DNA from: Cannabis sativa
Taxonomy: Eukaryota > Streptophyta > Magnoliopsida > Rosales > Cannabaceae
Length of the DNA stretch: 64,000 nt
Assembly: GCF_029168945.1 (NCBI RefSeq)
Contig: NC_083607.1
Coordinates: 13,038,001 to 13,102,000 of the forward strand
Direction of reading: 5' to 3'
Numbering within the stretch: the stretch's first letter is position 1; each line of letters starts with the position of its first letter. The position numbers and the translations under genes were made by a program. This document shows positions 46,195 through 59,185 of this stretch, piece after piece. Below the pieces are notes generated by a model, which did not search any database, was not told the origin of the DNA, and saw only the letters and a list, made by a program, of their open reading frames with translations.

Positions 46195-47076
46195 TTAAGC
46201 AGTACGCCAGTGGTCAAGTGTAGTCCATGCTAAATTAAGAACTTGAGTTGGAGATGAAGCTTTCTTATCCCAAACAAGTTTGTTTCGGGACTTCCAAAAT
46301 GCCCAACAAAGCATGATGGCACGGCAAGATGTATCATCACCATACAATTCGAATGTAGAATCAAGCCAATAACCAATAGTTGATGAAGAATCGGATTGGA
46401 TGGTGAACCCACAACGCTCCCAGCAGCTGAAAGCAAAGGAACAATTTAGGAGCACATGGGAAGCAGTATCGGCAGCATTGTGGCAGACAGGGCACAAGGA
46501 GGAGAGGTCGACATTCTTTGAAACCAGTTCGAGGCATGTGGGGAGAGTATTGGTGACAGCACGCCACATGAAATTCTTCACTTTCGGCGGTATTTTAAGG
46601 TGCCAAAACTTGTGCCAAAACCCCGAGTTTGGTTGTCTCTGCTGTCCATGGTTACTAAGCTGCAGCATATCGTAGGCACTACGAACAGAGAAAAAACCAG
46701 ACCTCTCACCCTTCCAAGACCAGCAGTCTTCGGATGGTATAGAACTCAACGGGATTCCAAGTATCAAGTGAGCATCTCGAGGGTTAAACATATCATGGAT
46801 AAGAGAAATATCCCAAGATGTGTCATGAATATCCATGAGAGAGTTCACCATTTTATTGTCAAGACCGAGGGCATTAGAAGTCACAAACGGGTTTGCAGAA
46901 TCGGGAAGCCAAGGATGCTTCAAAATATTTGTGGTAATCCCATTACCAATAGTTCTTTGACAACCCATTTTTACCAAATGTTGTGCACTCCAGATACTAC
47001 GCCAAACGAAACTTGGATTATTACCAAGTTCTGGAGTGAGGAAATCAGAGTTGGGATAATACCTGGCTTGGAACAC
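46195..47076 (-). pseudogene. LINE ORF2 zinc-binding RT region
   Basis: After FQARYYPNSDFL and GNGITTNILKHPWLP comes the zf-RVT domain: FWHKFWHLKIPPKVKNFMWR, LPTCLELVSKNVD, CPVCHNAADTASHVLLNC. The frame starts at a frameshift near 47076-47100 relative to the RT segment. A TAA after DHWRTA ends it. Confidence 0.88.
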
Positions 47077-48374
47077 ACGGCTGGCAAGAGATGTTGGGGA
47101 AACAAGCAGCCTGAATGTTTAGCCAACATCGCAAGATTGAAGTCATGTAAGTGACGAAAACCCATACCGCCTGAATGTTTATGAGTAGCCATACGATCCC
47201 AAGACATCCAAATGATTACTTGACCTTTAGCACTTGAAGTTTTCCACCAAAAGTTAGCCATAATCTTTTCAATTTCTTGACAAGTTTCCAAGGGAATAAG
47301 AAAGACGCTCATAGCATAAGTTGGTAGAGATTGAATGACAGACTTAAGGAGAACTTCCTTGCCTGGACGGGATAAAAATTTACCATTCCAACTGTTGAGA
47401 CGATTTATGATCTTATTTTTGAGAAAGCCGAGTATAACATTCTTCTTTCTACCAATAATGTTAGGTAATCCCAAGTAAAGAGAGCCATCAGTAGCTTCTG
47501 TCATGCCAAGAACGTTGCAAATCTCATTTCGGTGGTGTACTTCATTGTTAGGGCTGAAGAAAATAGAGGACTTAGACACATTCACTTTTTGCCCAGATGT
47601 AATTTCAAAAGAGTGAAGCATACGCTTAATTTTGACAGCTGTGTTGGAATTTGCTTGACAAAAAAGGTAGCTATCATCAGCAAATAGCATGTGTGTTATG
47701 GGAGGAGCACTTTTAGCAACACGACAGCCTTGGATAACCTGATCATCTTCAAATTTTCTTATCAAGGAAGAAAACCCTTCAGCACAAATGATGAACAGAT
47801 AAGTTGATAAAGGATCTCCTTGGCGGATTCCACGAGAGGGAACAATCGGCCCCATCAAATGGCCATCATGAAAAACAGAATACTGAACAGAAGTAACACA
47901 TTTCATAATAAGATTGATCCATTTACCAGCAAACCCCATATGATGCATGACAGCAGACAGATAGTCCCATTTAACACGGTCATAAGCCTTACTCATATCA
48001 AGCTTCATAGCCATGAACCCTTTTTTGCCTTTTATTTTTCGCTTGAGGTAGTGCATAATTTCAAAGGCTATCATTATATTATCTGAGATAAGCCTGCCTG
48101 GAATAAACGCACTCTGAGTAGGAGAGATAATATGATCAATTAGCACTCTCATCCTATTGGCAAGGACCTTTGACATAATCTTGTAGGAGACATTACAAAG
48201 AGAAATAGGCCGCAAATCACCCATAGAGGAGAAGTTCTTCTTCTTTGGAATTAACACTAGGTGAGTGTCATTAAGACCAATCGGCATGCATTCATTGTTG
48301 AAGAAGTCCATAACAAGCTTAATAATATCAGTGCCAACTGTGTCCCAATGTTTTTGGTAAAAACCGGGACTCAT
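46971..48374 (-). pseudogene. LINE ORF2 reverse transcriptase
   Basis: A 467-codon RVT_1 segment with LVLIPKKKN, RPISLCNVSYKIMSKVLANR, the GRLISDN motif, KAYDRVKWDYL, RGIRQGDPLSTYLF and the catalytic FADDSYLF. Just upstream, the usual PDGMSPGF context has a TGA at 48384-48386 in place of a Gly codon, so it is cut from the preceding segment. The last residues (from LAKHSG on) are out of frame. Confidence 0.9.
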
Positions 48375-48383
48375 ACCATTAGG

Positions 48384-49723
48384 TCATGGAGCTTTGTCAG
48401 GGTGCATTTGGAAGAGAGCTTGCTTAACTTCATTAGCTGTGATTGGGCAGAGCAAGATTTCGTTTTGTTCACCAGTAACTGAGCGACGTATACCATTGAC
48501 AACAGAGCCACAAATAGCATGATCAGTAGTATAAAGAACCGAGAAATAATCAATTATTACCTGATCAAGACCTGAATTCCAGCCTCTCCAAACACCATCA
48601 CTATCCTGAAGTTGGACAATTTGATTATTTCGTTTACGAGAGCTTGCGGTGGCATGAAAATATTTGCTATTTTTGTCCCCTCCATTTAACCAAAATTGTT
48701 TTGATCGTTCTTCCAATAGAGTTCTTGCTCAGCTAAAATCTCAAAATAATTACATTGCTCATTCAAAAAGTCTTCATATGAGTCCGAATTGTCACGAGAC
48801 TTGAGGCTTGATAGTTTTTTCTTACTATTAGACAGTCGCTTCTTGAAGTGCCCAGTAAGATCACGGCCCCAATCAAGTAAAGTTTCAAGACAAAGCTTAG
48901 TTTTATCAGCAAGAGGGAGATGAGCATTAACCTCCCACCAATTTTGGACAATTTGGCTACATAAAGGTTCACGGCCCCAAGCATTTTCATAACGAAAAAT
49001 AACAACCGGTTTACTCATAACAACAGGTGCGGGTTCAAGGAAAATAGGAGTATGATCGGAGGACGAAAAATCAAAATTTGACAAACGAGCCTCATTAAAA
49101 ATAGTTAGCCAAGAATGAGTAGCAAAAGCTTTGTCTAACCTTATTTCAATGTGATTTTGGGTCCCTCTTCCACGCTCCCATGTGTATTTGTGACCATGCA
49201 ACTGAAGTTCACACAATTGGCAGTCATGAAGAGTTGTATTGAAGCCATTGATTAGTGATTCAGGATAAAGCCGACCATCCTTCTTATCGTCATGAGTGGT
49301 GATGTTGTTGAAGTCTCCAAGAATGCACCATGGCAAGGTTGAAGCATCTGCCAGCTCACACAGAAGCTCCCACGTTGTATGGCGTCGTGAGCGGTTTGGT
49401 TCTCCATAGAACCCAGTAAGACGCCAGTGAACAAAGCCAGGAACATGAACTTCCAAGTCAATATGGTGGGCCGAAAACTTAAGCAAATGAGCATCAGTAG
49501 AAATTTTCCATAAAAAAGCTAGTCCACCTTTTCTACCTTGGGCCGGCACAGTAAAGCTATTTTCAAAGCCCAACCGAACCTTGAGCCTATCGACAATGTC
49601 ATTATTGCATAAAGTTTCACAAAGGAATATAAAATTGGGCTTCTTTTGAACACAGATGTCAACAAGGAATTGAATGGCCCGTGGGTTCCCAAGCCCACGG
49701 CAATTCCAGCTAATAGCATTCAT
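48384..49723 (-). pseudogene. LINE ORF2 AP-endonuclease and start of RT
   Basis: Starts at Met 49723 with ISWNCRGLGNPRAIQFL, the EEP endonuclease start, then FLCETL, WCILGDFNNITTHDDK and SDHTPIFLEP, which carry the catalytic Asn, Glu, Asp and His residues. A frameshift near 48700 moves to a second frame (QFWLNGGDKNSKYFHATASSR) that runs to the TGA at 48384. Four bases overlap the ORF1 stop at 49720. Confidence 0.9.
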
Positions 49724-50935
49724 AATGATTGGTGGGCCTGAACACCAAGACCCACCTGTTCCCCGTTTTTTAGAAGCCCAATAATATCATTACCTTGAAA
49801 ACTATTTGGCTCAGAAATACAAATCACATCATCTTCCACTATCTTAGCCGGCCCTTTAGGGAGAGTATCAATTCTTTTCCTCTTCAAGTCATAAAGATTC
49901 ATATCATCCTCTGACATAAATGCTGATTCATTCTCATGAATATTCAAAGTTGCCTCATTTGTATTTTCCAAAATTGAATGACCCGTATGCCTAGAATCAA
50001 GGAGAGATTTTTGGAAATTAACATTTGAGACAGGGAGTTGATTTCGTTGTCTGGTTGGACTCACGGTTTCGGCCTGGGATTGAGGCTTCACATTGAAGGT
50101 GGCAGATTGTGTTGGATTGCTACTGCCGCCAGTGGGAGGTTCAAGCTTTCCGGTACGAAGCCAGGGAGAAGTTGTGAGGAAGCTCTGCCGCTTTGAAGGA
50201 GCACGCATGTCATTACTGTATGGTTTTTTTATTGCCTCCGGAGGAGTATCATAAAGTTGGCTGCAAAATCTCTCCAAATGTCCCATGATGCCGCACATAA
50301 AACAGAAGGTGGGAACTCTCTCGTACTTGAAATTGGCATAGAACACCTCTCCATTTTTCTTCTTGAACTTCATACTCCTCTTTAATGGTTTTTCAATATT
50401 CAGTCGGACACGAACACATAAATATTCACGCCAAATACCTTGAAAGTTGTTAGGATCCGATTCGAGAAACATTCCAATATAATTCCCTGCTTGACAAACA
50501 TCCCTCTCGGTTTTGAATCCAGTCTGTAGATCGTGGACTTGCACCCACATGTCAATGTTGTTGAGAGGAATAGTTCTCGAATTGTCTCCTTGTTTGAGGC
50601 GCTCAATAATAAGTTGCTTACGATCATACGTCCACGGACTGCCCATGAGAACACGTTTGATATCTATTTCATAGAAATAGAAACCGGTTTTGTTCAAGAA
50701 TCTTGATATACATGCCTTTCTCGGGTTTCCATAAATCCGCGATTATGTTTTGAAATATCTGAAAATCAGACACTTTCCCGGTTAATAGTCGCCCAACGAG
50801 GCACCAACGATCGTCAAAATCAATCTCTTTGACTTCCTCCTCCTCGTATGCCACTTCATTTTCTTCTTCTACTTCTAAGCAGATGTCTTTCCATTGCTGC
50901 TCTAATCCTGTTGTGGTTCGAATACTGGACGCCAT
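49720..50935 (-). pseudogene. LINE ORF1 (DUF4283-type gag-like) with CCHC knuckle
   Basis: Begins at Met 50935 (MASSIRTTTGLEQQW), then an acidic stretch, then a DUF4283-type RNA-binding domain: WCLVGRLLTGKVSDFQIF, LMGSPWTYDRKQLIIERL, WVQVHDLQTGF. A zf-CCHC_4-type knuckle follows: CFMCGIMGHLERFC near 50290. A frameshift around 50680-50700 splits the domain. The ORF1 stop overlaps the ORF2 start by four bases, the usual plant L1 arrangement. Confidence 0.88.
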
Positions 50936-51153
50936 GGTGAATAGTCAGGAAAAAAAAAACAATGAACAAAGGAACAAAAACTCTATAGAATAGAGACAAA
51001 TCACATGTCAGAGGACATGACTCTCCGTAACATATAATTTTTAATTACCTTCAAAATAATATTTTTAATTCCAACTAGTACGTACCTATGGTAGTGTATT
51101 GCCGTTTGTGTACACATTTTTTTTGTTTTTTTAACTGTTTGGAACGTGAGTTG

Positions 51154-53052
51154 TGTTGGGTTTTGTGCCCTAAATAAAATCCATTTCAATATAATCAGAT
51201 TTACTTATTAATAAAAATCATAAATAACATTTTATGTTGCATGGTTCACATGATTTATTTCATGATTATTTGTATATAATGTATGAATTCTTTTTAAGTC
51301 CAGAACATATGAATTTGTTAAGATTATAGTGTTGTCAGCACAGTGGAATATAATCTTAATTATATGTTCGAAAGTTTATTCCCTGATTTGTCAGAACACT
51401 GGATTTAGACTAACATGGTATAATCAGCGATAGGTATTCTTACACCTTGGAAAAGTTTTATGTCCTTTCCAGGACATTGGCAAAGTTTACTAGTATCGGA
51501 TGTATGGAGTATACATCGGAAGGGACCGATATTGAACTTTGATTAGATATATTAAAATTTACCGTAATATCTATTCAATTCAATATCACCTGTTGATCCT
51601 AGATCAAATGATCTTAATCCTGATATGGTTAGGTTCAATCTCAAGAGTGTTATTCGTGTTCTTTGATTTGTTAGTTAAGCCTACTTTTGGGTCAGGGTGA
51701 TACGTACATTTTGGGAACACGGTAGTGCAATTGAGTGGGAGCGCTAACATAAATATGGAATCTATAGCTTCTATTTGGCAAATAGAGAGTAAAGGATGAT
51801 TTCCTTCGAGCTTAACCAAACGAAGATAAATGGTGGAGATCTCATTTCACTTAGCTAAAATATCATTTATACAGGGTTAAGTGTTTTAAGGATAAAATAA
51901 ATTGAAGGTGTAGCGGTAACAGTAGTGCCTTTTTAGTGTAAATCATCTATATAGAGGATCATTGATCACATTACGGTTATAACAATGGATAACTAATGAA
52001 GTGTCTATATCATGGAACATATAGAGCGCTCTATATGACTGAGAGTGCAATTCCAAGTTCTAAGTGTTGATTCAATGAGGAATTAATAAGTTAGGGAATT
52101 TACTTGGTAAATTCGGTTAGACTTATTGGAAGCTCGGTTATATAGACCCATGGTTCCCATACTAGTTGAGACCATACTGCTTGTAAGGCTCAGTTAATTG
52201 ATTTTAATTAATCAATTATAATTCTAAAAGTTAGACTATGTCTAATTTAAGAATTCTCACTAAGTAAGGATGAAATTGTAAATAAAAGGATTTTTAGGTT
52301 TAATTATTAATTAAGAGACTTTGTATGTCTAATTAATAATTATTTTAAATGACAATATTATTTAATAATCTATTTTAGTTATTATTGGCATTTAAATGGT
52401 TAGAATTAGAAAAATATCATTTTTGGAGAAATAGAAATAAAATTGAGGAAACTGCAAATCCAAGTGAGGCCCATAACACACCATGGTCGGCCACCTTTTT
52501 GCTTGTTTCCCAATTATTATTTTCAATTTTAATTGCCATGTAATTGCTAATCAAAGCCTAGCAATAATAGGAAAGTGGTGAATCACACTAAATAAGGCAG
52601 TTAATCAATTATACAGTAAAAGAGGAAACTGCTTATTTGGAAAGTTAAGCTCTCCTTTTTCCCTATATATAGCAGCCCTTGCTCTCTTCTCTTGCATGAT
52701 AAAACACACGAATTCAAGAGAGAAAAATAGAGAGAAATTTTGAAATTCCTTTGAGTGATGAGTAGTGCCCACACACATCAAGTGGTATCTCAATCATAGT
52801 ATGTAAGACTATGGAAAATAAACATCAAAGAAGGAGAGAAAGAGATCCAGGTTCAGATCTTGATAATGCTCTGCTACAGAAAGGAATCAAGGGCTAGGGA
52901 TCTGAATGGAAGGAGTCATATTATTCCGCTGCACCTACTGTAAGGTTTTCTAACTTTATATGTGTTTATTTTCATTGTCTTAGAATTCATATTAGGATGT
53001 TAATCAAACATACTTGTTAGTAAATCTAGATCCTGGTAAAATAATTCCAACA
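51154..53052 (+). repeat. 5' LTR of the 9.9-kb element
   Basis: Starts TGTTGGGTTTTGTGCCC, ends ATTCCAACA. A clear TATA box, CCCTATATATAGC, lies at about 52661-52673, expected to drive element transcription with the RNA start some 30 bp downstream. Confidence 0.93.
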
Positions 53053-53053
53053 A

Positions 53054-53066
53054 CTTGTATCAGAGC
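53054..53066 (+). other. Damaged primer-binding site (initiator tRNA-Met type)
   Basis: CTTGTATCAGAGC directly after the LTR. The canonical form is TTGGTATCAGAGC; one G is missing. Confidence 0.7.
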
Positions 53067-56000
53067 AATGGTAATGATTTAATTTCATGTAATATGAATT
53101 AAAACGATGATTTATATGTTTTGTGTTGATTTGGATGGTTTCATGTTGGTTTATGTGCTTTGTTGATGAATGTTGATGTTGTACAGTACCTTTTTTCATG
53201 AAAAATATTTTTTCGATTTTTGAAAATATTTTATTTGGATTCCTTGTAAAAAAATTAAGCAATTTTATTTTTTACGGAACCCGATTCCGATAAAAATTGA
53301 AAAAGTTATGAATTTTGGAAAATCGGGATTTCGGGTATGCATGGCTGCTCAATCGGGCGCGCGTGACACGCCCGTGTCACCCTGCATCTCGCCCAGATGC
53401 ACGCTGCAGCTGACCGAGTTTTCTCGGTCAGGCACCCTGCTGGCGCCGAGCTTCCTCGGCGTGAGCCTCTGTGTCCGCGCGCGTATGGGGCTGCTGGCAT
53501 CCTCATGGGCTGCTGCATGCAGCCTCCTGGGCAGCCACTTTCCCAAAATCGAATTTTGTGGGATTTTTCCCCAAAATTCAATTTTTTCATGGGATTGTTT
53601 TCCAGAATTCATTTTTCTATTTTTAAATATTTCTAAATTGAAATGTTTCCAATTTTAAATATTTTAAATTTGGAATTTTTCTAATTTTTAAATATTTCTA
53701 TTTTGGAATGTTTCCAATTTTAAATATTTCCTATTATGGTCAGATTTAAAATTTTGTTAACTTCTTTAATATTTATTTATTATTTAATTATAAGATTAGA
53801 TATTTTGATATTTAACATATTTTAAATTTAAAGATAACTTTGTCTTTTTATTTAAAATATTATATTAAAATTATCTTATATGATAAATTAAATAATTAAT
53901 AAATTTGAAATTAACATAGATATTTTTATAGATATACTTACCATAAATTTTCAAATTCAAAATTTGTTATTTTGTTAAATATTTAATTATTTATATATAA
54001 ATTATAAGTTTAAAAAATGATATTTTTTCTATATATATATATATATATCATTTTTTCTTATTGGAAATTTATAAATCATATCTTAAATATTTAAATAACA
54101 TAGATATTTTTGTAGAGATTTGAGTATTGCTTAATTTGAGATATTTTGACATATAATTATGGTAATTATTATTCATTTATTATTTTCCTAAAGTAATAAT
54201 TATCTAACCAAATCTATTTTAAAATTGGTTTATTAAATTATAAGATCTGAAAGTGATATTGAAGATTCTTTCCTTTCAAATCATTGATCTTATTAGATAT
54301 TTAATTTAATGTGATTTAAATAAACCTAGATATTTTAAAAATAGTTTACTTTATTTGGTTAGTTTAAGAATAATAATTTAATTATATTAATATCTTATTT
54401 CACATTTACATGGACAATGTTTGTTTAATTTATATTGTTTATTGAAAATTTTTTAACAAACCTATTATTTATTTGATCTAAATTGCTATAATTAACTTGT
54501 TGACAGATCCAATGGTCTAATTTTAATCATAGTCCAATTGTCAATAGATCTTATGAATAATTTGTAACAGGTAAATTTTGTACTTCTTTCATCTGTGTAA
54601 ACCTAGTAACATGATAGGGCTCATCCAAATCATTTGACCTGTGTGAGCCTATATGTTTCTATTGGGCTTAGATGCATATAGGAAGCCCATTTAAGTTTTT
54701 ACTAAGTAAATGGACTAGGTTGCTAAAATAAAATTTGACATAAGTAATTTTATTTAGGCCCAATTAGATTTGGGCTTATTCAATGAATAACAATTGTTTA
54801 TTTAAACGTTAAATTCCTCTCTTTTGGGCCTTGTGTGAGAGTTGGGAGCCAATAGAAGTGGGTACGACATACTGAACCCAGCTCCCCCTCACATGAACTA
54901 CCCCAATTGTGAAGGCCCATTTACCTTATTTAAATAATTGTATTATGTTAATTATATTAGTCTAACCAAATTAAAATTGAATTAGCAACATAATTAACTT
55001 TTAAAATATATGAAATTTATTTTTCATTTAATATTTTAAAGTTAATTTTAGAAAAACACTTAGTCAATGATATATATTCTAGATAGTTATTTCTATACTA
55101 GTTATTATTTCTAATATTAAAATAGGAAAATATCATTGATTGTGAAATTAATTGTTTATTAATTAATTTTGGTACAATCTAAGTTTAGTATATTTTCCTA
55201 GTATTAAACTAGAATTAATAATTAAGTTTCCTTTATACTTAATTATTTATTTCTTGAATTTAATACATTTAATTAAATTGAAAATTCAATATTTAAGTTG
55301 ATTTTCATCATAATACTTAAATATTGTTATTTTCATGTTATTTAATTAAAGTTGAAAATTATCTTAAGTTTGGAATCTTATTTCAAAAATAACTTAAAGC
55401 TGAATAATTTTCAAAATATATGTTATTTTATTTTATTAATCTTTATCCCACAATTTCGAAATTGCATTTCTTTAATGCAGAAATTTTGAATTTTACTTGA
55501 AAAATAGATTAAAGTTGAAAATTATTTATTTTAATTTTGGATCAACTTAAATCAATGATTTTTTCATTTAATGATTAATTAAAATAAATGAACTAAAATA
55601 TATTATAATTAGAAATTGAATTAATTAGTCAATGAAAGTCTAGATAGTTATTATTTGTTTTGCTTGAAGTATTTTTCTAGTGTATTTAATTAAATAGAAA
55701 ATTAATATTTAAGTTGATTTTTAATCATGATACTTAAATATTTGAAATTTTTCTTAGATATTTAATTAAATAGGAAAATTATTTTTTTTGTTGAAAATTA
55801 ATTTTTATTAATTTTGGGCCAACATAAAATTAGAGTAATTTTCCAGGATTTATTTTTATTTTATTTTAAAGCATTTTCGAAAGTAGTATTCTTATACACT
55901 TCATTTTTCGAAATGTAATATATATTTATAGAAAATTAAATTTGAGTTGTAAATTAATTTAAATTAATTTTGAAACAACTTAAATTAAATAATTTTCTAA

Positions 56001-57285
56001 ATATTTATTGGAAATTATTACTAAGATGAAAATAATTCACGTTATTTTCATATCCATCTAAGTATAATTTATAAATATTAAATTAAAATTTATATTTAGA
56101 ATTTTTCATTCTAAATTAGAAATTTTAATTAAATAAATATATATTTAAAATAAATTGATTAAAATAAATATTAGGAGAAAATACAAACTTCATTAAATAA
56201 TGAGCTTTATTATTATTAAGATATTCGATCTCTATTGTTTGTTTTACATAGCTATTGTTTTAGTGAGTAATCCTCCCTAATGGAGGAACGTTCATTAGCA
56301 AGTTAACACCGTTTAATCTCGAAAGATAAGTAATCTTCTAAGTTTTTTATATAGTTTTGATCACCCTAATGGGTGCGACTGTATAAGACTTGCAAGAATA
56401 TGAAACAATGGTGGAAGCTCATAAGATAGAATAGCCTTGACTCTCACCTAAACGGGACAACGCGGATTCCAATCTTGATCGAATAAAAGGTTGCTAGAAT
56501 GTTTGTCATTTTAGATGAGCTGACAACTCTATTCAATGGATGGTAGCTTTGACTCTCGCCTAAACGGGACACTGATATCAGTTTGTTGAAGACCTTGGAA
56601 ATTATTTAGGATTGTATGTTTTAGTATTTTCACTTGTCATTCCTACTTGCTATATGCTTCATAATTTCTGAATTGTGTATGAATTTATATTGAACCATGT
56701 TATTTTCTGTTATTAAATTGTAGTTTAATTTCGAATCTTCATTGTTGGTCTAACTTGGTTTGTTTTTCTAATGAGATAAATCCCTAATAGATTTTCACCA
56801 TTAGACTAACATAATAGTGTTAGATCTCGAAAGATAAATATTGTATATGCAACATCTAGCTGTTCATCAATTGATGACACCTTAGACTAGTATCTTACAA
56901 TATGAAACAAGAAGATTGTATAAATAAGATTACTTTGACTCTCGTTAATCGAAACATCGTTGGATTCTTATTTAAAACGAAATTATCCTAATTCCTCTTA
57001 GCTTTTTCATTTCGAATGAGCTCAATAACATATCATTGGATGAATGGTCTATAAATCATATAAAGTCATTCCATATTTTCTCTTAAGAAATTAAATGACG
57101 CATATGATTATATTCCCGGAATTCTATCCCAAAATGATATAAATCCTCAATTTTAGAAATCTCCTACTTGTATAGGCAAATCTTAGAGTTAGATTAGTAG
57201 TGGTGGTCCAAGAAAGAATTACTAATTATACAGTTACACTTTCACAAGTTTTTAATAACCATTTTCTATCAATGGATTTAAACTG
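53067..57285 (+). other. Non-coding leader and spacer of the 9.9-kb element
   Basis: Includes a GC-rich patch at 53345-53545, then about 3.5 kb of very AT-rich DNA without frames, then two diverged copies of a unit of about 500 bp (56265 and 56770 onward). Each unit holds a 'tctcgaaagataa' phrase and a 'tgactctc' phrase. No gag motif was found. Confidence 0.6.
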
Positions 57286-59170
57286 TATGAGTTTAGTATT
57301 TTGTGACCAGAATCCACTTGCACTATTCTAAGAACTCTTTGATGTAACTAAACTGAAGTCATCAAAAGATACAACCACATATTTTATAAATCTATGGCAT
57401 TTACATCTTGTTCATAGTGGTTTTGACAAGATCATTCTCTGCAAAGAGTTAATATGCCTATATCCACTGAAAGTATAATCATCTCATTCGTAGATGGATG
57501 TACATTCAGGGGTGGATCTGAGTTTTCATTGTATTATTAAAACGATCACTCTAGATTTTACCTTATGCAAAAGAAATTTGAAATGTTTGAAAAATTTCAT
57601 GAATTTCTAGCAATGGTAAGTGGTTAAAGATCTTGCAAACTGATAGGGGTGGAGAAAAAGTTAGTTGATATGCAATTCAAAGATCATTAATTTGATTTTT
57701 GAATTATATCCAAACTTACCTCCCCAGAAATTCGAGTTGCATATTGATGATTAGTTACTAGTTGTTGCCTAAATCCTTCTATGGTAATATAATTTCAGAA
57801 TGATGCAATGGTTGTATACTTAATGTAAATCATTACTAGATTCATGGATGACCTAATCCAAATCTTAAGAAAAGCTAGAACTGCTAACCCTGGTTTGCAT
57901 GTTTGTTAGCTATTCTAAGTGATTGGGGGTGGAACATCCCATAGTCAATAGATAAGAAAGTGTTTGTTTAAACAAATACTACTTTTCTAAGAAAATGACT
58001 AAGTCTGAAAATAAAGTAGCAAATAAAGGAGATAATTTATTTCTTGATTCCAAAAGTGTTCTATCATCTTATTTGACATATGATGATCTCACTGCCTCTG
58101 TTGTCTTAACACAACCGAAGAGGTCAATACCATTTATTTTTCTTAGACATAGTTCACGGTACCTTGTCATAGTGCGAGAGTTTCTAGGAACTCACTCTTC
58201 TTATGACTTGGAAGACATTAGTGATTAAAATCCATTTTGAGTTTAAACAAGTAATGGATTGTCAAGATAAAAAACTAAGAAGAAAGCCAAGAGAACTATA
58301 GTTTGATCCATTCACATGGAGTAACCTTAAGTTTTCTATTACAAGGACATGAAAGGAAATTTTCTTTATAAGTCTATTCAATGGACTTAACAAAACTTCA
58401 TGTTCCTAGTATTATAGGTTTGAGTTTATCTAAACCTATGGCTTGTGGTGTACTTGGTAATTACTTACTCTAATGCAAGCAACTTACTTTAGTAAGATGC
58501 TGAAGCATTTTCTTTCCAATGGAAATCTATAGAAGCTTCACAACTTCTAGACATAGATTTTATTTATCTAAGGAAAAGTCTCAACTATTCCAGAGAAGAT
58601 AAAGCCATGAAAGAATTTCTTAAATTAACAGTGAGAGGTCTCAGATATGCTTTTGTATGCCTTAGACCAGACACCTGCTGTTGAGTGGGAGTAATGAGTA
58701 GGTATCAGATTAATCCAGGAGAAGAACATTGGAAGACAATCAAGTAAATCTTAAGATTAAGAAGAGGAACTATATGTTAGTCGATACGGGTGTGTTTAAA
58801 ACTCTTAGACTACATTACATCAGATTTCAAGACTTGCCTTTGTGCTAGAAAGTCTGCTGATAAGATGGTGATTACTCTGGGGGTGGAGTAGTGATTTTGG
58901 AGAAGTGTAAAAACCTATCTGAAATCTCTTAGTCTACCAGAGAGAGTGAATGTTAAAGTTTCAGGAAAGGTGTATCCCAAGAGAGTAGACATATAGAGAG
59001 GAATTTCACATTATCAAGGATTTTGTGATTAAGGAAGAGTAATGGTGGAGAAGAGGTTGTGTTTAATTCAACCTGACAGATCCTATTACAAGGAGTTTAC
59101 TACTATTACACTCGATTTTTATATCAAGGTGTTAATGATTATTTGAAATGCACATTTTGTTTTATATTAG
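57286..59170 (+). pseudogene. Copia pol relics
   Basis: Short conceptual matches in copia order: LWHLHLVHSGFDKI near 57405 (GAG-pre-integrase), LQTDRGGE-like sequence near 57635 (integrase, degraded), and YQINPGEEHWKTIK near 58695 (end of RT, before RNase H). The whole pol is compressed to under 2 kb, so most of it is deleted, and the rest is full of stops. The 77-codon open stretch at 57995-58228 is not recognisable. Confidence 0.7.
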
Positions 59171-59185
59171 TGCAAGTGGGAGTTT

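Larger units (their letters stand above)
45614..51089 (-). mobile_element. Full-length, disabled L1-type LINE with 14-bp TSD
   Basis: Flanked by GGTAGTGTATTGCC at 45600-45613 and 51090-51103. On the minus strand it contains ORF1 (gag-like with zinc knuckle), ORF2 with AP-endonuclease, reverse transcriptase, zf-RVT and RNase H, and ends in a poly(A) tail (T-run at 45619-45629). The length of 5.5 kb is close to a complete element. Several frameshifts and stop codons in ORF1 and ORF2 make it inactive. Confidence 0.93.

Noticed and set aside
53306..53658. Frames of 80-116 aa on both strands, Arg/Pro/Ala-rich
   Set aside because: Produced by the GC-rich patch in the retroelement leader, where stop codons are rare. 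No codon pattern or homology favours any one frame.
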